Shown here in pieces: positions 1-7,213 of a stretch of 64,000 bases of DNA. Numbering within the stretch: position 1 is the stretch's first letter; each line of letters starts with the position of its first letter. The position numbers and the translations under genes are program-made. The notes under the pieces were generated by a model. It did not search any database. It worked only from the letters and a program-made list of their open reading frames with translations, and was not told the origin of the DNA. Source of the stretch: Arthrobacter sp. DWC3 (GTDB lineage: Bacteria; Actinomycetota; Actinomycetes; Actinomycetales; Micrococcaceae). The DNA lies in the NCBI RefSeq assembly GCF_002929375.1, contig NZ_PJIP01000006.1:124001-188000 (forward strand). Reading direction: 5' to 3'.

Positions 1-650
1 AGCACGGGGACGACGCCGACCGTCGCCTGGAGGGCGAGGGTGCGCTGCAGGAGGGTGGCCTCGTGCGGATCCCCCTCGTCGGACGGCACGGGCCGGGGCT
101 CGTGCACCACGGCCAGGCGCCACGGGCCGTCGCCGCCGAGCTCACGCCAGCCGCGCAGCTCGTCCGCGGCTGCGGCGACGCCGCGGCACGCGGCGAGGAA
201 GGTGGCCTCGCGCTGCGTCCGGCGCTCGGAGGAGGCAGTGTCCGTCTCGAGGAGGAGTTCGGCCAGGCGGTCGACCTGGGGGCGGACCGAGGGCAGGGCG
301 GCCAGGATGCCGGAGGCGGGATCCTCGCTGGACTGCTGCTGAACCCAGAGGTACCCCACGCGGAAGCCCCGGACGAGCAGCGGCACGCAGACGCGCGCCA
401 GCATCCCGAGGTCCTCGTTGGCGGGCACGGCGACCGCGCGCACCGCCTGCGCGATGCCGTGGCGGAGCTGCCATTCGCTGACATCGGCGGGGACCTTCTT
501 GCTCAGGAGGAAGTTCACCCGGACGCGGTCCGCGGTGGCCTGGTGGCTGCTGTAGGCGAGGAGGACGCCGTCGGGGTCCTCGAGGGACAGCCCGCGTCCC
601 AGCGACTGCGCGATCGACTCGACGACGTCGTCGATGGCCTGGTTCTGCAC
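1..650 (-). CDS. PucR-family transcriptional regulator (partial, 3' part outside window)
   Basis: The minus strand is open from a GTG at 650 to the window edge. It begins MQNQAIDDVVESIAQSLGRG and contains LSLEDPDGVLLAYSSHQ, VRAVAVPANEDLGMLARVCVPL and GYLWVQQQ, the kind of N-terminal sensing region found in PucR-type activators. The C-terminal helix-turn-helix would lie left of the window and cannot be seen. The gene is divergent from alanine dehydrogenase. In Bacillus subtilis the PucR-family protein AdeR activates ald, so a role as ald activator is a reasonable inference. A GGGAGG stretch directly abuts the GTG, leaving unusually little spacing, so the exact start is uncertain; no other in-frame start lies nearby upstream. 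Confidence 0.7.
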   Translation of the reverse strand, partial: MQNQAIDDVVESIAQSLGRGLSLEDPDGVLLAYSSHQATADRVRVNFLLSKKVPADVSEWQLRHGIAQAVRAVAVPANEDLGMLARVCVPLLVRGFRVGYLWVQQQSSEDPASGILAALPSVRPQVDRLAELLLETDTASSERRTQREATFLAACRGVAAAADELRGWRELGGDGPWRLAVVHEPRPVPSDEGDPHEATLLQRTLALQATVGVVPV

Positions 651-916
651 CCTCCCACCATAGACGGGCGGAACGCCGGGGACGACACTTGCCGTTCCGG
701 GACTCGACACCTGTCGATGGCGGCGTGCATCGGTGTCTGCTAGTGCCCTGGGTCACAGCGGGCGGGAAGCGCGTCGTGGCGCGGGTCCGAGGCTCAGGGA
801 CACGGAGAGGCCCGCCGGCTGCTCCCGTGTGCCCGGGGCACGGGGTGATGAGGCTGCCGGAGGGGTCCTTAGGGTGGAAGCACCCCCGTCCGCCCGATCG
901 CAGCCTGGAGAACCCC

Positions 917-2029
917 ATGATCATCGGCGTCCCCAAAGAAGTGAAGAACAACGAGTTCCGCGTGGCCATCACCGCCTCCGGCGTCCATGAGTTCCGGGCC
1001 CACGGGCACACCGTGCTCGTGGAGCGCGGCGCGGGCGTGGGCTCGACCATCACGGACGCCGAGTACGAGGCGGCGGGCGCAGAGCTCGTCGATGCGGCGG
1101 ACGACGTGTGGGCGCGCGCGGACATGGTCCTGAAGGTCAAGGAGCCGGTCGCCGCGGAGTACCACCGGTTCCGCAAGGGGCTCATCCTCTTCACCTACCT
1201 CCACCTCGCCGCCGAGCCCGCGCTGACGCGGGCACTCCTCGACGCCGGAGTGACCGCCATCGCGTACGAGACCGTGCAGGACGGGCGCGCACTGCCCCTG
1301 CTCGCGCCGATGTCGGAGGTGGCGGGCCGCCTCTCCGTCCAGGTGGGCGCGCAGGTCATGACCGCTCCCGCCGGGGGCCCCGGCCTGCTGCTCGGCGGCG
1401 TCGCCGGCGTCCGCCCCGCCAAGGTCGTCGTCCTCGGAGCGGGGGTCGCGGGCACCAACGCGACAGCGATGGCCGTCGGCACCGGCGCCGAAGTGACCAT
1501 CCTCGACATCGACATCGCCCGGCTGCGAGAGATCGACGCGCTCTACGCCGGCCGCGTGAAGACCGTGGCCTCGAACTCCCTCGAGATCGAGAAGTCGGTC
1601 CTGGAGGCGGACCTCGTGATCGGCTCGGTCCTCATCCCCGGCGCCCGGGCGCCCAAGCTCGTGACCAACGCCCTCGTGGCGCGCATGAAGCCCGGCAGCG
1701 TCCTCGTGGACATCGCGGTGGACCAGGGCGGCTGCTTCGAGGACTCCCGCGTCACCACGCACGAGGACCCCACGTTCACCGTGCACGGCTCGCTCTTCTA
1801 CTGCGTGGGCAACATGCCGGGCGCGGTCCCCAACACCTCGACCTACGCCCTGACCAACGTGACCCTCCGCTACGCCGTCGCCCTGGCGGACAAGGGCGTC
1901 CGGGGCGCCTTCGACGCCGACCCTGCCCTCGCCCGCGGACTCAATGTCGCCGCAGGCGAGGTGGCCCACCACTCGGTGTCGCAGGCGCACGGCCTCGAGC
2001 TCGCCGCGGACTGGGCGGCGCTCGTCTAG
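917..2029 (+). CDS. ald: alanine dehydrogenase
   Basis: Cytoplasmic NAD-dependent enzyme that interconverts L-alanine with pyruvate and ammonia. The 370-residue protein has the normal family length. Visible features are [17 protein letters not shown] at the N-terminus with Arg15, the substrate-binding lysine in KVKEP (Lys75), the catalytic histidine in YLHLA (His96), the Rossmann motif GAGVAGTNA, and [11 protein letters not shown] carrying the catalytic aspartate near residue 270. The ATG at 917 is chosen because GGAG lies a few bases upstream and the protein then begins exactly like other Ald proteins; the open frame extends further upstream without homology. It is divergently transcribed from a PucR-type regulator, the likely activator. 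Confidence 0.95.
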   Translation: MIIGVPKEVKNNEFRVAITASGVHEFRAHGHTVLVERGAGVGSTITDAEYEAAGAELVDAADDVWARADMVLKVKEPVAAEYHRFRKGLILFTYLHLAAEPALTRALLDAGVTAIAYETVQDGRALPLLAPMSEVAGRLSVQVGAQVMTAPAGGPGLLLGGVAGVRPAKVVVLGAGVAGTNATAMAVGTGAEVTILDIDIARLREIDALYAGRVKTVASNSLEIEKSVLEADLVIGSVLIPGARAPKLVTNALVARMKPGSVLVDIAVDQGGCFEDSRVTTHEDPTFTVHGSLFYCVGNMPGAVPNTSTYALTNVTLRYAVALADKGVRGAFDADPALARGLNVAAGEVAHHSVSQAHGLELAADWAALV

Positions 2030-2047
2030 TCCGGCACCGGCGGCCGC

Positions 2048-3115
2048 CTAGCGGCTTCGTCTCCCGACGGGGAAGGAGGCGTGGACCTGCTCGATGATGC
2101 GTGTCACGGCGAGGGCGTCCTCCGCCGGCACCGGCGGAGGACCCTCGCCCCTGATCGCGGCGGCGACGCCGGCGTAGAAGGACGGGTAGGAACCCGGTCC
2201 GACCGGCAGCGGCTCGGGCCGCCCGGCACGCCCGAGCGTCCCCCGGCCGTTCGCGCCCGAACCGCCGCCGGGGTAGCGCAGGTCCCCCGGGAGGATACCC
2301 GCCGCCAGCAGTCCCTCCTGCGGATCGGCACCCGTGATGGTGAGGCCGGCGGCGGTGCCGGTGACGCGGAAGCGGGGCCGCGCCAGCGGTACGCGCGTGC
2401 CCGCGTGGAGGTGGCTCATGGCGCCGCCCTCGTGCTCGAGGACGAGGAACAGCGAATCCTCCGCGGCGCCGTCGCCGTCCGCCCCCAGTTCCGCGAACAC
2501 CGGGACGGCCGGACCGAGGAGCTCCAGCGCCTGGTCGATGAGATGGGGGCCGAGGTCGTACAGCACACCCCCGCCGTCGGCAGCTCCTGCGTCCCGTTTC
2601 CACGGCTTCGTGATGGGCCCCTTCCAGGACTCCATGGCCGACTCGAACCTCACGACGCCGCCCAGGACCCCCGAGGCGACCAGCGACCCCACCGTCAGGA
2701 AGTCGCCGTCCCACCGCCGGTTGTGGAACGGGACGAGCAGCCGGTCCGCCGTCCGTGCCGCCCCGATCAGGCGCTCGCCGTCCTCGGCGCGCACCACGAA
2801 GGGCTTGTCCACCACCGTGTGCAGGCCCCCGCCGAGTGCCGCGGCGGCCAGCTCCGCATGCGTGGCCGGGGGCGTGGAGATCACCGCCAGGCCCAGGTCC
2901 GGGACGGCGCGCAGCGCCTCCTCCAGGGTGGCGACCACGACGGCGTCCGGACAGGCCGCACGGGCCTCCGCCCGGCGGTCCGGACTGCGGGTGACGACGG
3001 CGGCGAGGTGGAGGCCGGGTTCATGCGTGACGAGCGGGGCGTGGAAGACGCGCCCGCCGTGGCCGAAGCCCACCAGCACGGTCCCCACGGAGCCCGGCGT
3101 CGGCGTCGCTCCCAT
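2048..3115 (-). CDS. Gfo/Idh/MocA-family oxidoreductase
   Basis: A 355-residue NAD(P)-dependent dehydrogenase. The N-terminal Rossmann motif [16 protein letters not shown], the [13 protein letters not shown] segment and the VDKPF motif (the family's E/D-K-P lysine) are all present, followed by the alpha/beta C-terminal domain with [12 protein letters not shown]. Members act on sugars, inositols or related polyols; the substrate cannot be read from sequence. The ATG at 3115 follows the stop of the upstream GAF-ANTAR gene by four bases, so the two are probably cotranscribed and translationally coupled. An open reading frame continues upstream of this ATG, but that part is only antisense to the ANTAR gene's frame. 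Confidence 0.88.
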   Translation of the reverse strand: MGATPTPGSVGTVLVGFGHGGRVFHAPLVTHEPGLHLAAVVTRSPDRRAEARAACPDAVVVATLEEALRAVPDLGLAVISTPPATHAELAAAALGGGLHTVVDKPFVVRAEDGERLIGAARTADRLLVPFHNRRWDGDFLTVGSLVASGVLGGVVRFESAMESWKGPITKPWKRDAGAADGGGVLYDLGPHLIDQALELLGPAVPVFAELGADGDGAAEDSLFLVLEHEGGAMSHLHAGTRVPLARPRFRVTGTAAGLTITGADPQEGLLAAGILPGDLRYPGGGSGANGRGTLGRAGRPEPLPVGPGSYPSFYAGVAAAIRGEGPPPVPAEDALAVTRIIEQVHASFPVGRRSR

Positions 3116-3119
3116 GCCG

Positions 3120-3941
3120 TCAGGACGGATCGAAGTGGGCGCGCGGCAGGGAGCCGTTGAACCCGGCGACCATCCCGGCGGCGAGCACGCGGACCTTGAC
3201 GTTGCGGGCGTTGGATGCCCGGCGCAGCTTGTCGAAGGCGTCCTTCTGCGAGCAGCGGTCCTGCCCCATGATGATCCCCACCGCGAGGTCGATCTCCGTG
3301 CGCGACTGCAGCACGGTGTGGAGGTCCTCCGCCGTCGCTGCGTGCTGTGCCACACGCACCGCCAGCTTCAGCGCCTGCGACGCCTGCACCGCGAACGCCC
3401 GTGCCACCCGGCGGTAGTCGTCGGTGAACACGGTCGCGTCCTCGGCGTAGAGGTTGACGGCGGCGCGCGCCGAGCCCTCGAGGTCGAGCGGCAGGCAGAA
3501 CATGGCGCCGACGCCGCGAGCGGCGACGTGCTCCATGAAGTGGGGCCAGCGGTCCTCGGACCGGGTGTCGGGAATGAAGACCTCGCTGTGGACGCGCAGC
3601 GCGTGCAGGCAGGGGCCGTCGTCGTGCTCGTACTGGACCTCGTCCATGGAGCGGGCCTTCGCGTCGCTGCTGCCGACGGTCAGCTGCTCGTGCGGCGAGC
3701 GCTGCAGCGTGATGCCGCAGTACGTGTCGCCGTCCGTGCCGAGGGCGTCCGCTGTGAACTCGGCGAGCTCCTGCAGGAAGGCCCTGACGTCGGAGTGGTC
3801 GACCAGGAGATCCTGGAGCCGCGCCGCGGCCTCCGCGGGCGGCAGGGCCCGGACCTCCTGCGCGACCACGTGCAGGTGAGGCCCGGGAGCGCCGCCGGCT
3901 GTCCCGAGGACGTCGGACAGCTCTTCGGGAATCTCCTCCAT
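3120..3941 (-). CDS. GAF and ANTAR domain protein
   Basis: A 273-residue protein with a GAF-like sensor domain at roughly residues 45-190 (YEHDDGPCLHALR, GVGAMFCLPLDL) and a C-terminal ANTAR RNA-binding domain from about 200 to 260 (LQSRTEIDLAVGIIMGQDRCSQKDAFDKLR). ANTAR domains bind paired hexaloop hairpins in nascent RNA and prevent termination. Actinobacteria carry many GAF-ANTAR proteins whose targets are unknown. It sits directly upstream of a Gfo/Idh oxidoreductase with a four-base gap. A second GAF-ANTAR protein is encoded at 35999-36769. Confidence 0.88.
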   Translation of the reverse strand: MEEIPEELSDVLGTAGGAPGPHLHVVAQEVRALPPAEAAARLQDLLVDHSDVRAFLQELAEFTADALGTDGDTYCGITLQRSPHEQLTVGSSDAKARSMDEVQYEHDDGPCLHALRVHSEVFIPDTRSEDRWPHFMEHVAARGVGAMFCLPLDLEGSARAAVNLYAEDATVFTDDYRRVARAFAVQASQALKLAVRVAQHAATAEDLHTVLQSRTEIDLAVGIIMGQDRCSQKDAFDKLRRASNARNVKVRVLAAGMVAGFNGSLPRAHFDPS

Positions 3942-4018
3942 GCGTATACCAGCCTCATCTCGGCACCGAGCGGACGTGCCGGTGTTTTTTGCCAGTGTAC
4001 AAGGGGACCCCGACAGTG

Positions 4019-4627
4019 CTACCGGGTGTCCCGGGCGGCTGCGAGGCCCGTGACGAGCACGCGCCAGGACGCGGCGAGGCGGGCGTCGGACATGCCCCGG
4101 TGCTCCTGGAGGTGGAGCAGGAGCCCGGCGTTGAGGAACGCGGCCAGCTGGTAGGCCGCGAGCTCCGGGTCCTGCACGCCCAGTTCACGCAGCAGCATGC
4201 CCAGGTGCAGCCGGACGAGCTGCTGGGTGGGGTGTTCCGGGTCCGGCCCGCCCTGCTGCTCCGCCGCGCGGAGGATCTGCCCGTCGAGGAGCATCCGCCC
4301 GATGCTCGCCTCGCCGAAGGCGATGAGCCGGTCGAGCGGAGGGGCTCCCGGGCCGAGCGGGGGCGGACCCGCCATGAAGGCCTGCTGGAAGGAACGCCCG
4401 GCCTCGTCGGCGAGAGCGTGCAGCAGGCCGGCGCGGCTGCCGAAGCGGCGGAAGACCGTTCCCTTGCCGACCCCCGCGCGCCGGGCGACGGCGTCCGTGG
4501 TCAGTTTCTCCGCCCCGCACGCGGCGACGATCTCCGCCGCGGCGTCGAGCAGCAGGCGCCGGTTGCGCGCCGCGTCGGTGCGCTCTCCGTCGTCGCCCGT
4601 GACCCGGAGCAGTCCCTCGCTCTGCAT
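4019..4627 (-). CDS. TetR-family transcriptional regulator
   Basis: A 202-residue repressor-type protein. The N-terminal helix-turn-helix is clear at about residues 25-70 (LLDAAAEIVAACGAEKLTTD, ARRAGVGKGTVFRRFGSRAG), and the C-terminal ligand-binding helices carry no identifiable ligand signature. It is divergent from an NADPH-dependent FMN reductase, and the gap between them contains a perfect TetR-type palindrome (4654-4667), so it most likely represses both itself and the reductase. Confidence 0.92.
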   Translation of the reverse strand: MQSEGLLRVTGDDGERTDAARNRRLLLDAAAEIVAACGAEKLTTDAVARRAGVGKGTVFRRFGSRAGLLHALADEAGRSFQQAFMAGPPPLGPGAPPLDRLIAFGEASIGRMLLDGQILRAAEQQGGPDPEHPTQQLVRLHLGMLLRELGVQDPELAAYQLAAFLNAGLLLHLQEHRGMSDARLAASWRVLVTGLAAARDTR

Positions 4628-4653
4628 CCCGCCACTATAGCCGCGGAATAAAA

Positions 4654-4667
4654 CGGACCGTGGTCCG
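4654..4667. promoter_or_regulatory. TetR-type operator palindrome
   Basis: CGGACC-GT-GGTCCG is a perfect inverted repeat with a two-base centre, embedded in AT-richer flanks (AAAA before, CTTAAG after). It lies 26 bases from the TetR start codon and about 75 bases upstream of the FMN reductase start. This spacing and geometry fit a TetR dimer site controlling both divergent genes; binding itself is inferred. Confidence 0.75.
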
Positions 4668-4741
4668 CTTAAGTTGTTCAGATGCGGTCGCCGCGTCCCC
4701 TGTCAGCACCGACCTACGGTCATCCAACCACGGGAGTATGC

Positions 4742-5302
4742 ATGTCCACCACGATCCTCACCCTCGTCGGCAGCCTGCGGGAGGGCTCCATCAACCGCCA
4801 ACTGGCCGAGGCCGCCGCCGAGCACGCGCCCGCCGCCGTCGAGGTGGTCACCTTCGACGCCCTGAGCGACATCCCGTTCTACAACGAGGACATCGACAAC
4901 GACACGGACCGTCCGAAGGCCGCGGACGACCTCCGCGCAGCCGCAGGCGCCGCCGACGCCGTCCTCCTCGTCTCCCCCGAGTACAACGGCACCATGCCCG
5001 CCGTGCTCAAGAACGCCATCGACTGGCTGTCCCGCCCCTACGGCGCAGGCGCCCTCTCGAGCAAGCCCGCCGCCGTCATCGGCTCCGCCTTCGGCCAGTA
5101 CGGCGGGGTCTGGGCGCACGACGAGGCCCGCCGCGCGCTCGGTGTGGCCGGCGCCACCGTGGTGGACGACGCCAAGCTCTCCATCGGCGGCTCGATCACG
5201 CGCTTCGCCGAGGTGCACCCGAAGGACGACGCCGAGGTAGCCGGCGCCGTCACCGACGTGCTCAGCGCGCTCGCAGGAGCGACGACGCCCATCGCGGCCT
5301 AG
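4742..5302 (+). CDS. NADPH-dependent FMN reductase / NAD(P)H quinone oxidoreductase
   Basis: A 186-residue flavodoxin-fold enzyme. The FMN-phosphate loop VGSLREGSINRQLA near the N-terminus, LLVSPEYNGTMPAVLKNAIDWLSR in the middle and GSAFGQYGGVWAHDEARRAL match the FMN_red family, which reduces FMN, quinones or chromate-like electron acceptors with NADPH. Start at ATG 4742 has GGGAG upstream. The divergent TetR regulator and the palindrome between them suggest induction by a small, possibly electrophilic or quinone-like, ligand. Confidence 0.88.
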   Translation: MSTTILTLVGSLREGSINRQLAEAAAEHAPAAVEVVTFDALSDIPFYNEDIDNDTDRPKAADDLRAAAGAADAVLLVSPEYNGTMPAVLKNAIDWLSRPYGAGALSSKPAAVIGSAFGQYGGVWAHDEARRALGVAGATVVDDAKLSIGGSITRFAEVHPKDDAEVAGAVTDVLSALAGATTPIAA

Positions 5303-5328
5303 GACCAGGCCCGCACGACCCGCACACC

Positions 5329-5376
5329 GGAACGGCACGACGCCGGTGCCTCCCAGCGCCGGCGTCGTGCCGTTCC
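5329..5376. terminator. strong bidirectional hairpin terminator
   Basis: A perfect 18-bp stem (GGAACGGCACGACGCCGG at 5329-5346 and its complement at 5359-5376) with a 12-base loop lies between two converging genes. No long T run follows on either side, as is common in high-GC actinobacteria. It would stop transcripts from the FMN reductase on the plus strand and from the peptide operon on the minus strand. Confidence 0.8.
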
Positions 5377-5407
5377 CGTCTGCTCTCCGGTACCGGGGAA
5401 AGGGCCG

Positions 5408-5599
5408 TCAGTGCCAGAGACTGTCGGCCCAGACGGCGTCCCGGAGGTACTCCCGGGCCGGGCCGATCTCCCAGAGCTGGCCCTGCGACTCCAGCACGCC
5501 GTCGTTCTGCATGGACTCGATGTCCTCCGACGAGCAGCCCAGGGCCGCCGAGAGGTCTGCATCATCGACGGCCAGCACGATGGTGTTCCTTGCGTTCAT
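5408..5599 (-). CDS. 63-residue hypothetical protein, last gene of the SWDWPK peptide operon
   Basis: Starts MNARNTIVLAVDDADLSAAL and ends EYLRDAVWADSLWH. The start at 5599 has AAGGA about eight bases upstream. It follows the LanB-C-like gene by 60 bases in the same orientation and is closed by the strong hairpin at 5329-5376, so it is probably the third gene of the unit. I do not recognise a family. It is acidic, has one cysteine, and ends in a tryptophan-rich tail (LWEIG, VWADSLW). It could be a small partner of the LanB-like protein, an immunity or recognition protein, or a second precursor; the sequence does not decide. Confidence 0.6.
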   Translation of the reverse strand: MNARNTIVLAVDDADLSAALGCSSEDIESMQNDGVLESQGQLWEIGPAREYLRDAVWADSLWH

Positions 5600-5659
5600 G
5601 ATGCAGTCCTTCGCTCGAAGAGTTCGGCGGGCCGGCCCACAGAGGATCCGGTGCACCGT

Positions 5660-6610
5660 TCAGGAGATGGGCCTGGGATTCCAGGTCCGCGCATACAGCC
5701 CCAGCGCCGCCTCCTCACGGGCCACGAACCCGAGGCGGTTGAGGGCCATGTGCGCCTGGTACACCGTGAGGTGCTGTGCACTGCGGCTGACGCGGACCTT
5801 GTCCGCGCGGTAGAGGTAGGTGTCGAGGGCGCGGAACCAGCGGCGTCGCCAGTTCTGCACCGCGGACTCGGAGGCGGTGGCCGCCATGAGGGCGTGGAAG
5901 CCGGTAGCCTTGGATGCTACCTGCGCCGTCATCGCCTCGCGCACCCCGGCGGCGCGCGGGCCGACATCGGCCGTGCACGTGCGCAGGTGGCTGTCCCAGT
6001 AGAAGTCCCAGGTAGGACGACGGCGGTCGGGCCACCCGGCGGACCGGGGGCCACGCATCATGCTCTGCGCGGCGTCGAAGAGCACCAGGGCGCCGAGCGC
6101 CGAGCGGCTCTGCATGCGGGGGAAGCGCTGGTTGGCCCAGATGGCCAGTTCCGAAGTGAGTTCGAAGACCTCCTCGGCGAGGTGGAGGCCCTCCACGCCG
6201 CCGTACTTCACGAGGTTGGCCTCGAGTTGCGGGTCGGCCGGCTCCTGGCCGCCGGAGTAGTAGGTGTTGCCGGCCGGTGCGGTGATGTGCTGGCGCACCG
6301 TGAGCAACGGCAGCGTGCGGGCACTGCGGGTCTGGAGCACCCTCTGGAACGCACGCAGGCGGTCGAGGACGCGGGGGTGGGCGTGGATGCTCAGGCGGAC
6401 CTGGCTGACCACTCCCGTCGACGCGTCCTCGCAGCGGCTGAAGTACCAGCGCTTGGCGCCCAGTGACTGTGCCTGCGCCACCAGCGGGGAGACCAGCTCT
6501 TCGATGATGCCGTCCGCTACATCGAAGCCACCCGTCGAGAGCGAGAGATGCCACCACTGAGTGCTGACGACCGTTCGTGAGGCGGTTCGAACGGCTGTCA
6601 CCTGGCTCAT
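5660..6610 (-). CDS. stand-alone lantibiotic-dehydratase C-terminal-like (thiopeptide-type bacteriocin biosynthesis) protein
   Basis: A 316-residue protein resembling the SpaB_C / Lant_dehydr_C domain of LanB enzymes. Supporting segments are WWHLSLSTGG at residue 19, KRWYFSRCEDASTG followed by VRLSIHAHP (the W-x-F-x-R ... x-L-R-x-R pattern), and LVKYGGVEGLHLAEEVFEL (the Y-G-G-x-E block). In full LanB proteins this domain performs glutamate elimination; in thiopeptide pathways stand-alone relatives do other chemistry. No N-terminal tRNA-glutamate domain is encoded nearby. A GAAGGAG ribosome site precedes the ATG. The gene begins 85 bases after the stop of the SWDWPK peptide gene, which makes that peptide a candidate substrate. 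Family placement is by recognition, not alignment. Confidence 0.65.
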   Translation of the reverse strand: MSQVTAVRTASRTVVSTQWWHLSLSTGGFDVADGIIEELVSPLVAQAQSLGAKRWYFSRCEDASTGVVSQVRLSIHAHPRVLDRLRAFQRVLQTRSARTLPLLTVRQHITAPAGNTYYSGGQEPADPQLEANLVKYGGVEGLHLAEEVFELTSELAIWANQRFPRMQSRSALGALVLFDAAQSMMRGPRSAGWPDRRRPTWDFYWDSHLRTCTADVGPRAAGVREAMTAQVASKATGFHALMAATASESAVQNWRRRWFRALDTYLYRADKVRVSRSAQHLTVYQAHMALNRLGFVAREEAALGLYARTWNPRPIS

Positions 6611-6639
6611 GGCTCTCTCCTTCAGGGTCTGTGATCGTC

Positions 6640-6653
6640 CCCGCTGGGGCGGG
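6640..6653 (-). other. small hairpin between peptide gene and LanB-like gene
   Basis: CCCGC-TGGG-GCGGG forms a five-base stem in the 85-base gap inside the operon. It could act as a weak attenuator or RNA-processing site that lets the peptide be made in excess over the enzyme. No T run follows. Function is inferred. Confidence 0.35.
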
Positions 6654-6695
6654 CTCTCGGGGGGAGGCTCCGGCTCTGGTCCGGGGTCTCCCTGT

Positions 6696-6836
6696 CTACT
6701 TCGGCCAGTCCCAGCTGCCTGCCGTGATCTGGCCCTTGGGCCAGTCCCAGCTCGCCGCGACGACCGACTGCCCCGCCGGTGCCACGACCGCCCCCATGAT
6801 CAACAGGCCCGCAAGTGCGCCGAATACCTTCTTCAT
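6696..6836 (-). CDS. 46-residue exported peptide with two SWDWPK hexapeptide copies (putative signalling peptide or RiPP precursor)
   Basis: The product begins MKK, followed by a hydrophobic stretch (VFGALAGLLIMGAVVAPAG), and has a plausible signal-peptidase site after VVAA. The predicted mature part is SWDWPKGQITAGSWDWPK: two identical hexapeptides separated by a six-residue linker, the second copy ending at the stop codon. At DNA level the two copies differ at only 1 of 18 bases. AGGAAGG lies six bases upstream of the ATG. This plan, a Sec signal plus short C-terminal repeats, resembles the Phr and arbitrium pro-peptides of Firmicutes, although no homology is implied. The gene heads an operon with a LanB-C-like protein and is divergent from a TrmB/LuxR-type regulator. 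Confidence 0.8.
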   Translation of the reverse strand: MKKVFGALAGLLIMGAVVAPAGQSVVAASWDWPKGQITAGSWDWPK

Positions 6837-7213
6837 CGCGATCCTTCCTGACCCGTTTCCCGGGAGGTCGAGCTGTGGTGCGCTGCTGGTCCGCAGCGTC
6901 CGGAGTTCCCGCGGGTCTCCCCTTGCGGGGCGTCCCTGCGGACCGGCTCACCCAGAATGTCCGCCGCCGGGAGGCAGTGTCCAGCGGTACGGATGGCCGT
7001 TTGTGGACATGGCGCTTACAGGACGCGGACACGTTCCGCGCGCTGCTGATACGCTGCTTCGCAGTCGGGAAATCCGCGGAATCGCGGGCCTGGACGGCGC
7101 CTTCGGTCTCACGAAATTGCCAGCCTCCCTGATCTGTCATTAACTGGACATGTCATGTTTTTCGCTTGGTAAGATGCTGCTACCGCACCGGTGGCCCCGG
7201 ACAAGGACTGCTC
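6837..7213. promoter_or_regulatory. divergent control region between peptide operon and TrmB/LuxR regulator
   Basis: This 377-base region has no convincing gene. The heptamer TGGACAT occurs at 7004-7010 and 7145-7151, and its inverse TGTCCA at 6978-6983; the copy at 7145 is part of the palindrome GACATGTC. A candidate promoter for the regulator is TTGCCA (7117-7122), a 17-base spacer, and TTAACT (7140-7145). The repeated heptamers are candidate sites for the regulator itself; this is inference. Confidence 0.4.

Noticed and set aside
142-1194. Long minus-strand frame across the PucR/ald region
   Set aside because: It is antisense to ald and out of frame with the PucR coding region; arginine/proline-rich composition is typical of GC-driven shadow frames.
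3963-3992. GGCAC...GTGCC hairpin followed by six Ts on the plus strand
   Set aside because: Looks like a terminator, but no plus-strand gene precedes it; the flanking genes are on the minus strand, where it would carry As instead of Ts.
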